DNA of 64,000 bases, taken from NCBI GenBank assembly GCA_020809705.1, contig CP085828.1, positions 186,001 through 250,000 of the forward strand. The letters run 5' to 3'. The notes under the pieces were generated by a model, which was not told the DNA's origin, did no database searches, and worked only from the letters and a program-made list of their open reading frames with translations. Shown here piece after piece: positions 22,714 through 32,502 of this stretch. This DNA is from Calonectria ilicicola. Taxonomy: Eukaryota > Ascomycota > Sordariomycetes > Hypocreales > Nectriaceae. Position 1 is the stretch's first letter, and each line of letters opens with the position of its first letter. Position numbers and translations under genes: made by a program.

Positions 22714-25494
22714 TCAAAACCAGCCAAAGCCTTTGAGGAACCCATTGAAATAGTTCAACAAACCTTTCACGCTTTTGCCGCCATTTCCACCATAGGAGCT
22801 TCCGGAGGATCCACCGGAAGGTCCATAGTTGTTTGATGAACCCGAGGAACCGCTTCCAGAGCCGTAAGAGCCACCGGAGGGTCCATAATTGCTCGAAGAG
22901 CCAGAACTAATACCGGAGCTGTAAGAGTTGCTGCCAGATCCAGAAGCACTACCATATGCGCCAGAAGAACCACTACCATATCCGTAGCTACTAGAACTCT
23001 TGCAGCTCTGAGAGCCACTGTCATATGACTGGCCACTAGGGCATGAACAGCTCTGCGTATCGCTGCCGTAAACCTGGCCCTTGTTATTGCAGACGCAATA
23101 CTGAAGGCGAGCGTTCCAGGTAGCATCGTTACCACAGTCTGTAACGCACACACCACTCACGCGAACCATTCCAGTCCCGCATGCGGCCACACAGCAGTTG
23201 TTCACTTCATCCTTTCCGGCCGGGCATACGCACTGCCCATTGGAGAATATATAGCCATTGCTAGCATTCTTGCACTTGCAGCTGCCATCAGATTGGAGAG
23301 TGGTTCCAGATGGACAGTTGGTGACACAGGTGCCGTAGGACTCAGTCATACCTGTAGGGCAGACGCAAGAGGTACCATCAGTAGATAGGACATAACCCTG
23401 CTTGGAGTTGTTGCATACGCATTTTCCGCTAGATGAGTCGCGAGTGGTTCCAGAAGGGCACTTAGGAACACAAGCGCTGTTGACTTCATCAGTGCCTGCG
23501 GGGCAGACGCAAGATTTGCTATCAGAAGACAGTACATAGCCTTGCTTAGAGTTGTTGCACACACATTTGCCGCTGGAAGAATCACGCGAGGTTCCGGAAG
23601 GGCACTTAGGGACACAAGCACTGTTAACCTCATTGGTATCAGCGGGGCAAACGCACTTAGAACCGTCTGAAGATAGACAGTAGCCGCTGCCAGCGTTGTT
23701 GCAGACGCAGACGCCGCTGTTGTTTCGAGTTGTTCCAGAGGGACACTTTGGAACACAAGCTCCATTCACTTGGTCGGTGGTGGAAGGACAAACACAAGTA
23801 CCGTCCCTAGAAAGCCCATACCCATAGGAAGCGTTGTTGCAAACACACTTGCCGCTGTTGGAATCCCGAGTGGTTCCAGAGGGGCATTTGGGAACGCAGG
23901 CTCCGCCAACGGTCTCCATGGATGTGGGGCACACACACGAGGTGCCGGATAGGATATATCCGTTGGCAGAGTTATTGCAGATGCAGGTACCGCTGCTGTT
24001 GCGAGTGGTGTTGGGGGGGCATTGAGGAACACATGAGCCGTTGACATCATCCATGGATGAAGGGCACACACACTTGTTGCCACCAGTAGGAAGGTAATAG
24101 CCTTGCTTCGAGTTGTTGCACACACACTGTCCACTGGTGGTATCTCGAGCAGTACCAGTCGGGCATTGTGGCACACACGAACCACCAAAGTCATCCATAT
24201 TAGATGGGCAGGCGCACTTAGAGCCGTCAGAGGTGAGGCTGTAGCCTTTTGCAGCGTTGGAGCAGACACATTTGCCGCTGGTGGTATCGCGAGGAGCATA
24301 AGAAGGGCACTTGGGTACACAAGAACCATTATAATCATCCATTGTAGTGAGGCAGACACACTTAGAGCCGTCTGAGCTAAGGCTATAGCCCTGTGCGGCA
24401 TTGGGGCAGGTACACTTGCCACTTGTAGCATCTCGGGGAGCACAGGAAGGGCACTGCGGGATGCAAGAGCCGTTATAGTCGTCCATGCCGGATGGGCAGA
24501 CACACTTAGAGCCATCCGAGCTGAGGCTGTAGCCTTGGGCAGCATTGGAACAGGTACACTTGCCGCTGGTAGCGTCCCTAGGGGCATAGGACGGGCACTT
24601 TGGCAAGCAGGAACCGTTGAAGTCGTCCATTGTGCTGGGGCAAACGCATTTAGATCCATCGGAATTCAAGCTATAACCTTGAGCAGCGTTAGAGCATGTA
24701 CACTTCCCGCTGGTAGCGTCTCGCGGAGCATAGGAAGAACACTGAGGCACACAAGAACCGTGGACATCATCCATGTTGCTGGCACAAGTGCACTTGGATC
24801 CATCAGAGCTCAAGCTGTAACCCTGACTAGCATTTGCACACGTGCATTTGCCACTGGTGGTATCTCGAGGAGCGTATGTTGGACATTTGGGCAGACAGGA
24901 GCCATTAAAGTCGTCCATGGTCGTAGGGCAAACACATTTGGAACCATCAGAGCTCAAGATGTAGCCCTGACTAGCATTAGAGCAAGTACATTTTCCGCTA
25001 CCATCGCGGGGAGCATATGTGGGACATTTTGCAACACAAGAACCGTTGACATCGTCCATAGTAGTGGGGCAAACGCACTTTGAACCATCAGAGCTCAGGC
25101 TGTAACCTTGAGCAGTGTTGGGGCATGTGCATTTACCACTGGTGGCGTCGCGAGGAGCACAAGAAGGGCACTGGGGAACGCAAGTGCCGCCGACATTCTC
25201 CTGGCCTGTACGGCAGACACAAGTGTTTGTATCAGGGGATAAAACGAATCCACTGCTGGCGTTGTTGCATATACACCTTTGAGTGGACTGGCCATAGGTT
25301 GTTCCGGCAGGGCACTTGCTCACACAGGTGCCATAGCTTTCAGTCGTTCCAGCTGGGCACACACAGCTCTTGCCATCGCTGGATATGACGTAACCGCTGT
25401 TGCAAATCAGTCCTCCATAATCTCGTGGGCGGACGGCTGCGACAACGGTGCCGAGAGCAAAGAGAGAGTGGAGGGTAAGATATTTGAGAAGCAT
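22714..25494 (-). CDS. secreted cysteine-rich tandem-repeat protein with Ser/Gly/Tyr tail
   Basis: A single-exon 926-aa protein. The start at 25494 directly precedes a signal peptide (MLLKYLTLHSLFALGTVVAA). Residues about 30-830 are a chain of some 16 modules of 46-48 residues, each with six cysteines in the order C-x-C ... C-x-C ... C-x3-C. A typical core reads NAAQGYSLSSDGSKCVCP, then MDDxNGSCxPxC. Modules 3-9 (YAPRDATSGKC type) are nearly identical; modules 10-15 (PSGTTRDSSSGKC type) are more diverged. The last about 95 residues are Ser/Gly/Tyr-rich (NYGPSGG repeated) and end in an aromatic stretch, LLNYFNGFLKGFGWF. I do not recognise a named family. The pattern resembles EGF- or TIL-like disulfide modules. 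An extracellular, wall-linked or adhesive structural role is inference. An in-frame extension to 25614 lacks a signal peptide at its start. Confidence 0.88.
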   Translation of the reverse strand: MLLKYLTLHSLFALGTVVAAVRPRDYGGLICNSGYVISSDGKSCVCPAGTTESYGTCVSKCPAGTTYGQSTQRCICNNASSGFVLSPDTNTCVCRTGQENVGGTCVPQCPSCAPRDATSGKCTCPNTAQGYSLSSDGSKCVCPTTMDDVNGSCVAKCPTYAPRDGSGKCTCSNASQGYILSSDGSKCVCPTTMDDFNGSCLPKCPTYAPRDTTSGKCTCANASQGYSLSSDGSKCTCASNMDDVHGSCVPQCSSYAPRDATSGKCTCSNAAQGYSLNSDGSKCVCPSTMDDFNGSCLPKCPSYAPRDATSGKCTCSNAAQGYSLSSDGSKCVCPSGMDDYNGSCIPQCPSCAPRDATSGKCTCPNAAQGYSLSSDGSKCVCLTTMDDYNGSCVPKCPSYAPRDTTSGKCVCSNAAKGYSLTSDGSKCACPSNMDDFGGSCVPQCPTGTARDTTSGQCVCNNSKQGYYLPTGGNKCVCPSSMDDVNGSCVPQCPPNTTRNSSGTCICNNSANGYILSGTSCVCPTSMETVGGACVPKCPSGTTRDSNSGKCVCNNASYGYGLSRDGTCVCPSTTDQVNGACVPKCPSGTTRNNSGVCVCNNAGSGYCLSSDGSKCVCPADTNEVNSACVPKCPSGTSRDSSSGKCVCNNSKQGYVLSSDSKSCVCPAGTDEVNSACVPKCPSGTTRDSSSGKCVCNNSKQGYVLSTDGTSCVCPTGMTESYGTCVTNCPSGTTLQSDGSCKCKNASNGYIFSNGQCVCPAGKDEVNNCCVAACGTGMVRVSGVCVTDCGNDATWNARLQYCVCNNKGQVYGSDTQSCSCPSGQSYDSGSQSCKSSSSYGYGSGSSGAYGSASGSGSNSYSSGISSGSSSNYGPSGGSYGSGSGSSGSSNNYGPSGGSSGSSYGGNGGKSVKGLLNYFNGFLKGFGWF
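23000..25411 (-). repeat. coding tandem repeat array, period about 138-144 bp
   Basis: About 16 copies of a 46-48-codon unit lie head to tail inside the cysteine-rich gene. Landmarks such as the codons for SSDGSKCVCP recur at this spacing. Copies between about 24130 and 25200 are the most alike in DNA, so unequal crossing over or recent expansion is likely there. Confidence 0.9.
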
Positions 25495-25640
25495 TGTAGT
25501 CCCGTATGAGTTTGACAACAGGATTCCAAAAGAAAGGACGGGTTTAGCCAACCCAAAGGGAAAAAAGAATGACCAAGGTTCTGTGACCTGTTGATTGATG
25601 GAGAGTCTGAGCAAAAGCTAGAAACGAGCGATGAGGGGGG

Positions 25641-25650
25641 TTTATAAAAT
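25641..25650 (-). promoter_or_regulatory. TATA box of the cysteine-rich gene
   Basis: TTTATAAAAT (TATAAA on the minus strand) lies about 150 nt upstream of the ATG at 25494. Assigned by position only. Confidence 0.45.
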
Positions 25651-27447
25651 TTCACGGCTGGTTGCCGATGCAAAATCGAGTTTCCAAACTCTTGGCTCCT
25701 TGATTAAGATACCATGTGCCTTGCTAGCTTCAAGCCTAGTTCACTGCAAGCTAATGCGGAGGGGCCGGAAGCCGCTGAGATCCAGGCCGTTCCACGTGCA
25801 CCGAAGCCGATTTACCGACACAGTCGCCCATGATTGGTTTGCCGTACGTATTCCATTCTGGCGCGCCAAGCCGTCAACCATTAGTTGACATTTTAGTCAA
25901 AGCCGTACAGGGGTCATACGGTGATAGATGCTCTAGACTCTAGTAGACAAGGGACAAAGTTGGCCCAAAGGACCCCGAGTGTTGGGGAATGGCTGCTTTG
26001 CCAGCTGAAACGTTCAATGGCTATGGCAACTCCGCGGTCCAGATCCTGCAAGGGGCGCATTTCAAGCACCATAGCCTATCATTTTATCCACATTGCAAAA
26101 AGAAATCATCTATCTTCGGATCCCAACATAAAGCGAGTATTGGTCTATAGGCACAGACTCAGCATCTCTTCTACCAATTAAATTGGGTTAATCAACATCT
26201 ATCACAAAAAAGAAAAAAAAAAAAAAAAAAGATTCAGCCTTAGAAGTAAACTGACTCAGCCATCGCAGCCGAGGATCCGAAGTAAAACTTGAAAAATACT
26301 GGGAACCACGTCTTGCAACAATCCCGATGTTCGTCGGTGGCGTAACGCGCCCGTTGGCCGGCCTTACCAGCGGAGTGGTGGTGTCTAAGACCCACTAGAT
26401 GCCCGCCCGGGCTATGACCTCGATGGCTTCTTGCTCAAAGCCAGTGGACAAAGACTTTGAGAGGGTAGTTGGGGTGCTTCCGTTGGCGCCACTGCATCGG
26501 TCGGTGTGGGGAAAGGAGCTTGATCTAGTCATAGCGAAGATGGCGAACGTCATTAAGCCTAGAGACTACACACACGAAGCTTGAACCAAATCGCTGTCCT
26601 AGCTACGGAGAAATTTTAAACATGCAAATTTGCTCCCTCGCACGATGCCAGTTGAATCGAGAACCTGGCACAGATGAAGCTCAGTTCTGTCTACATTAGC
26701 TCAGGTCGCAATAAACAAACCTGGCTACAATGGCTCTAGTCGCTGAAACGGCCTGTGTTAGACGACCAGACAGGTTGGGCCGGTCCGTTTTCTGGGGCTT
26801 GTGTAGTCAGGAGATCCCCTGACTCGAGCCACTATCATGGGACAGGCTAGTCTTAACTAGACCAGTGATTGCGGTGTGGCGTTGGTCCATCAGGGCTTAG
26901 CACTAAGCCTCCAAACAAAAGCATCTAAAATATCATTTCTACTTGGCCAGCGGGAGCATGTCAGGTGAGAAAGATCTACCTAGAATATTTGGGACACGCG
27001 TGATTCATTCATAACTGAGAAAACTCCTCCCGCGATTTCCGCCCCGCTGTGGAACTTCTCTGTACGGGAAAGTTCCCAAATTCCCCTTCGCCTTTCTTCT
27101 TTCATTCAAACCAGCTTTATTGAGAACACACGAGCTTCCCCCGCCTTTAGTATCAGGATCTGTAGCTGGAATTTCCTAGACCCATGGAACAAATTGTTCT
27201 TTGCCATTTGTGCTGGGCCTGGTCGTCTTGGTGGCACTGACAAGGGGTCATAGATTTGATGAAAACTGTTGGTTGGCATGAAATATCTGTCCATTTTAGT
27301 TGCATCCCTCTTTCAGCATAAGACTTTCTCAGAAAAGCCAGGGCTCACAAGCATACACACTGCTCCACATGAGCTCTTAACATTGCAGTGTCTTTTTTTT
27401 AACAACGATCTCATAATACTGCAGTCCACTCCACACAAATCTGGCCA
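25651..27447. other. gene-free stretch between cysteine-rich gene and aldehyde dehydrogenase
   Basis: About 1.8 kb of short frames with no domain signal. It contains an almost pure A-run of 25 nt at 26206-26230. It includes the upstream region of the cysteine-rich gene and the 3' end of the aldehyde dehydrogenase. Confidence 0.5.
26206..26230 (+). repeat. poly(A) tract
   Basis: 25 bases of A interrupted by one G. It could be a simple slippage tract or the tail of a decayed retroelement. I see no element body next to it. Confidence 0.7.
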
Positions 27448-29386
27448 TTATCCCAGGTGCAATGTCTGAACGTTACAAAATGATTTCAAACCCTCAATTC
27501 CCAGTTCAGCGCCAATCCCACTCGACTTGTGTCCGCCAAAGGGGTAGCTCTGGTGGAGATCTGCATGCTTGTTGACCCATACGGTGCCTGCCTCAATTCT
27601 CCTTGCAATTCTCTCAGCGCGCACCATGTCGGTCGTCCAAACCGAGGCACCCAACCCAACATCGACATCATTTGCGCGACGAATGACATCATCTTCATCC
27701 GTCCATTTTAGAATAGGGAATACCGGACCTGTCAAATATCAATATAAGTTGATTCGATATGATAACCCGGGGAAAGCAGCAGTGAACGCAAGCCAATGAG
27801 CACTCTCAAAGAAAAGTAAAAGACCAAAGGAGAGCGCTTAAATGGCCACAGATGGGAGTCACGTACCAAATGGCTCTTCTTGTACGATACGGGATTGTTC
27901 GGGCGGATTGTCTACGACAATAGGGTGGATAAAGTATCCTTTACCTGGCGCATCAGCTTTCGTAGCGTCAGGATTTGCAACTTTGAGTTTATTTTCTTGA
28001 ATGTCAGCCAAGAGGTTCTTGATTCGCTCGTATTGGAGTGGGTTCTGGACAGGCCCAAGCTTTGTGTTTTCATCAAGACCATCGCCGAGCGTCATTTGTC
28101 GAATAACCGCGATTGATGCAGCCAGAAAATCGTCGTAGATGGATGTATGCACATAGATGCGCTTGATTGCGATGCAAGTCTGGGTTGATCAGAATAGAGC
28201 ACATACAAGCTTGGAGATGGCATACCTGTCCAGAGTTGAGTAATGCAAATGCGATGATCTACTAGTTGTCAGTTATCATGACAATATTTCCGGGGCCTCT
28301 GCGTACCTGGGGTACCATTGTCTCCAGGTCGACATCAGGGCACACAATAGCTGCATCATTTCCACCACTGCTTTGTCAGAATATTTCATGACAGATTCTC
28401 GGAGTGCTTACAGTTCCAAGGTAACCCGCTTCAAGGTCTTGCTGCAGGACTCCATGACACGCTTTCCCGTAGCGACAGAACCAGTAAAGCTCACCTTTCC
28501 TACTCCAGGATGGGAAGTCAACCAAGGTCCAAGGTTATCATCGCCGCTCAAAGCCTGGAGCACGCCTGGGGGGAACATCTGCTGCCCCAATTCTACCAGT
28601 TTGAGGTTGCAGTAAGGAGTAAAGGGCCTGATCGTTAGCACTCCTTCAGCATATATGCCAAGAATCGCTTACGAAGGTTTAATAATAATTGCATTGCCAG
28701 TGATGAGAGCAGGTGCAATTTTAAAACAGGCTAGGACCATAAGTATGCATCTCCAGTGTTTGAATGGTGCACAAACCGATGGATATGGGAACTATGCTTG
28801 GTCAGTAATGTTTCCGCATATGGGATTTGGTACCTTACAGTTCCAAGGCACAATTCCAACAGAAACTCCTACTTTGGTTAGTTACATAAAAAAACAACGA
28901 GAAAATGACCAACCGATTGGTACATATCGCACGACTCGACGACCCCCTTGATCTTCCGTTACATCTTCGCCAAACGGCAAGTCCGCCATCCCACGGATGA
29001 TTTGAAGTGCTGCAAGAATTTCCATCCGTGCAACATGAATCTGACCTTTTTGTCAGCTGCAGTTGAGTCCAGTTCATCAAAATACATACCGACTTCCCCT
29101 GTTCCTTAACAAGCATGATCGCAAATTCCCCCTTTAGTGATTCAATAGCATCTGCAAAACACTTCACTTTTTGCCTCCTTTCGTCGATCGGAACATTCGC
29201 CCAAGTGACAGCTGCCTTCTGTGCCACCTTCACAGCATGGTCCACATCTTCAAGCGAACTAACCGGAACCTCCGGGTTCGGCTCGAGTGTTGATGGATTC
29301 AGGTTGTGAGTCGTCTTTTCCGTACTCTTCAGTTGCCCATCAACAACATTGTGGAATTTTGAGAAGTCGAGAGAAAATTTTGACAT
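27448..29386 (-). CDS. NAD(P)-dependent aldehyde dehydrogenase, ten exons with a 15-nt microexon
   Basis: Minus-strand exons 29386-29090, 29040-28914, 28868-28839, 28791-28777, 28730-28673, 28627-28412, 28367-28307, 28258-28226, 28179-27867 and 27728-27448 sum to 476 aa. Joined, they give the ALDH landmarks: VGIVPWNFPISIACFK (Rossmann entry), KIAPALITGNAIIIKPS, FTGSVATGK, the general-base Glu247 in TLELGGND and the nucleophile Cys281 in NSGQTC (34 residues apart, as in the family), EEPFGPVFPI, and FGGHKSSGIGAELG near the end. It oxidises an aldehyde to a carboxylate in the cytosol; the substrate is unknown. Introns are 44-49 nt except the last (138 nt). Exon 4 codes for only five residues (FPISI). 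The start at 29386 (MSKFSLDF) is favoured; no organelle signal is seen. Confidence 0.93.
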
Positions 29387-31283
29387 GATGTAGTTGTTCA
29401 AGTGTTTGTTGTTATTGTTGGTTGAAAATGAATACTAGCCAAACGCGTTCCTCGAGACACTCGTAGTCTACTTTTTAGGCTATCGCTATAAAGGTTTCTT
29501 TATTCAACATCTTTATTTTCTGGCATAATGTTGCTTTTAAGTTGTTTCAATCTCTCCTGCGAAAGGCGTGCAAAGCGGAAACTATCCACAATGAACTGTC
29601 CGACGGAGTTGAAGTCCCTCGGCATGCCTTCCTCATTCGGTGAGTGGCGTTCCCAAATTCCGAAAATTTTAAACGACAGTGGATACATTATTGAGTTAAT
29701 TATTTCCGTTTGTTAAAAGTTGGAGTTGAGTGTTTCCAGTTGCACTGATTCAGTCAGTGTTTAGGTTGAGTCGCCTGGTGCTCATTGGGCGTAGTATAAT
29801 TATTTTTGCCTACATACTGATTTTCCAGTCAACAACTCCTTAATATTTGTTAAAGCGACCTTAGATAGATATTGTTGCATCTGAGATGTAAATACCTGAA
29901 AAAGAAAAATAGTCAATCAGCGACTACGAACCTTTGTGCGGAGTTCAGAGCGGTGTCAATCAACAGCCCGTGAATTACTAGTCGATTTCACTTCGAAAAT
30001 ACAAATATTTCGGCAATAAAAAGGGCTCCGACAGGTCCGAGAGTGGCCTTCAGACCGAAAATTGCTGGGTGTTGTCAGATTTCTCCATGTCATCTATGGG
30101 GTCACGCGATAGAAACATGGTTTTCGTAGCCGCCGATCCGGAATTAGTACTCAATTCCGTCAATCTCCGCCACTGCGGACTTTCAAGCGACTTGGCAAAA
30201 ATAACCAACATATCATGCATGTATGTGGATTTAAATGAAAGTTGGACAAAAAAGTTCCCTTGATCCATCAGAAAAATCCACACAAAAATATGGGGATGTT
30301 GTGCAGAGTATTAAGCATAATTTGCCACCGGCAAAGAGAATTTAGACTGATACCTCGTTAATCATCGGCCATCATTCCCTCAATTATCTGATGCTTCTGC
30401 AACGTCTACTTTTCTTTCTTAACCTTCTTTTGTTGTTAACGCAGTGTCGGGGGCAAAGTTGGCACTGCTTGACCCAAACATCATCAAACAAATTAAAGAG
30501 ATTCCTGCTCTCCAAAATAAATAATTAATTAATTAAACAAAAATAAAAATTAAAAAAAAATAGAATAGAGAGGGGGAGTTGAGTGCTTGGCCCGGGCACT
30601 TGAAACACACGCTCTGTGAAACCTCACGTCGATCTGTCCCTTGTGCCACAAATCTTCAATTCTACATTTCTCACCTTATTCAAGTCAGTCAAGCATTTTA
30701 TCAATAGTCGAATACCCAGTAGACTCAGGTTTTCCTTAATTTATCTGCTTGGAAATACTGACTAGTATGTTATTACCACTACTAGAGCCATTTTAACAAA
30801 CCTAAATCCAACCCACACCACAATGACTGCCTCAAGGCGCCCTCCGGCAAATCTCGCTTCACTCAAAATCTCTCCGTGTGTCCGAAGTGGGCCCATACTG
30901 ACGTTCTAACATGTTTGCAATGGCACGTTGCACAAACGTGTCTCTAGTCAGACGGTTAAATCAAGTTGAGAGAAAGCCCAAGACGCATGAATCAAAAGAA
31001 CCACAACCACTATCGCAAAACAGGAATCGCCGATACACCGATGTGTTGCCACTCGTTCAACAATATTACGTGAGCTCAGATGTCAAACCACATAACCCAT
31101 ATCCAGTGTAATCAGATCTTCAGGCGTGCATCCGCCAAGACTATGGTCAGACTCTGAGTAATCATGAATAAAGTGTGGTATGTCGGCTAATAAAAGTAAG
31201 AAAGTCCACCAGCGCGCACATAACTAGAGAAATTTTGCTCATATTTCAAGAAGCTTAATCTCAAGATTTATCCTCGCTTCAAA
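29387..31283. other. AT-rich gene-free stretch
   Basis: About 1.9 kb, AT-rich. It has a TAAT microsatellite (TAATTAATTAATTAA at 30522-30536) followed by an A-rich tract to about 30560. Small frames near 30050-30283 and 30911-31111 carry no recognisable motif. No gene supported. Confidence 0.5.
30522..30536 (+). repeat. TAAT microsatellite
   Basis: Nearly four units of TAAT followed by A-rich sequence. A simple repeat with no visible element. Confidence 0.6.
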
Positions 31284-31751
31284 ATGGTCAATGTTACTTG
31301 TGCCGCCAACGCCCTGGTAGCAGTTTATGCCTCCCTTGTCAAGCTATTAGCTGATGACTCTATGCCTATTTCCGACATCGCCTCTCAGCTATCATATCTC
31401 TATTTACCTAATTACACTACTTTCACGCTCGGCGCAATTTCAACATCTCCTGACAGAGCAGCAGTTGAACAAGGATGAGTTGAATCCGTTACGCTGATCA
31501 GGAAACTCGGTGTCACAGCTGTAACGCTCAAAGATTCACGTGTGGAAGCAATGTCAGATAAATCTGCAATGTGCTGGATGTCATGGTGGGTTTATCAACC
31601 AAATATCGAACGCTGGTCATGGTCCAACCCTAGAGGTTTCCGTCTTGTAGATGGGGGTCTAGAAAATGGACTTGATGGTGGGTGGGAATTTTCAAATGGA
31701 GACGATGAAACGGAAGAATTCTCAAAAAGATTTCCATCCAAGGACCTATGA
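31284..31751 (+). pseudogene. NTF2/SnoaL-like small protein interrupted by one in-frame TGA
   Basis: A 155-codon frame runs from the ATG at 31284 to a stop at 31749-31751, but codon 65 (31476-31478) is TGA. Sequence on both sides reads as one protein: an N-terminal helical part (NALVAVYASLVKLLADDS), SYLYLPNYTTFTLG, AAVEQG, then the stop, VESVTLIRKLGVTAVTL, AMCWMSWWVYQP and RLVDGGLENGLDGGWEF. The layout (helices, then strands with Trp-rich segments) resembles the NTF2-like fold of small fungal hypothetical proteins. This is recognition by pattern, not by search. No intron with consensus borders removes the TGA in frame. It may be a recent nonsense mutation, a sequencing error or a readthrough product. 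Confidence 0.6.
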
Positions 31752-32502
31752 AATATTCCAAGGCTTCAACTTGATATGTAAGGATCGACGCATCTCATGA
31801 TAATAATTGGCTGATCATGTCAAAAATTACCAAGACGGTCAACAGCTCTGAAGAAAGGTTTTTTCAGTCTTGGGTAACGACAAACCAAACCATACCACTC
31901 AACACAATTTTTAAGATATAATCCAGGTCTCTGTTAAGCAGTAGTTGTTAAGATTATGGCATAACGCCATAATTTTGTATTTCCAAAATTACAGTCTTAG
32001 GCCAAATATATCTAGAGATGGTTATCAACCTACTGGTATTGTTCACGCTTAGAATGGTGATCGATTTCAATGCATTTACCTCGCCTTGAAACAAATAGTG
32101 CGTCAATAACTGATCGTACAATTGAATAGGGTTCAACATTTCCTCATGGTTGATAAAGTGCAACCTAGTATCCTTATTGGCTTTAAGATATCCTTAGATT
32201 TCTAGCTGATTTAGCATTAATATGCATGAGTAATTCAATATCTCGAGCGAATTTAAGAAACAACCCAACATCTCATCCTTATAAATAATCTCTCAGCTCC
32301 ATAAACCTTCTTCCTAAACTTCAAGGCACATATATCTTTCTCAAGTATGACCAGTCACCATCCTTTTGAAATAACCATCCATTCAGACTGCCATTCTTCG
32401 CAAAGCTCCATGCAGATACCAATCAATTAGCAGTTTTTTCGGATAGGAGCATATTCCAAATAATATTTGAGCTGATTTGTCAATATCCAAGCAAGGCCTC
32501 GG
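31752..32502. other. gene-free stretch before the MATE gene 3' end
   Basis: About 750 nt, AT-rich, with no coding frame of note. No RNA gene seen. Confidence 0.5.

Noticed and set aside
23766..25083. Long frames overlapping the cysteine-rich gene on both strands
   Set aside because: They are shadows made by the periodic, TAA-poor repeat DNA; they have no start context and their composition mirrors the real frame.
23000..25411. CRISPR-like periodic repeats
   Set aside because: The period is 138-144 bp with no short direct repeats separated by unique spacers, it lies within a coding frame, and the genome is eukaryotic.
26206..26230. Poly(A) tract as the tail of a LINE-like element
   Set aside because: No reverse transcriptase fragments or target-site duplications are visible beside it.
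28731..28776. Reading through this segment as coding in the aldehyde dehydrogenase
   Set aside because: It would add about 15 residues inside the conserved WNFP...K stretch and shift the frame. Splicing a 46-nt intron gives exact family spacing.
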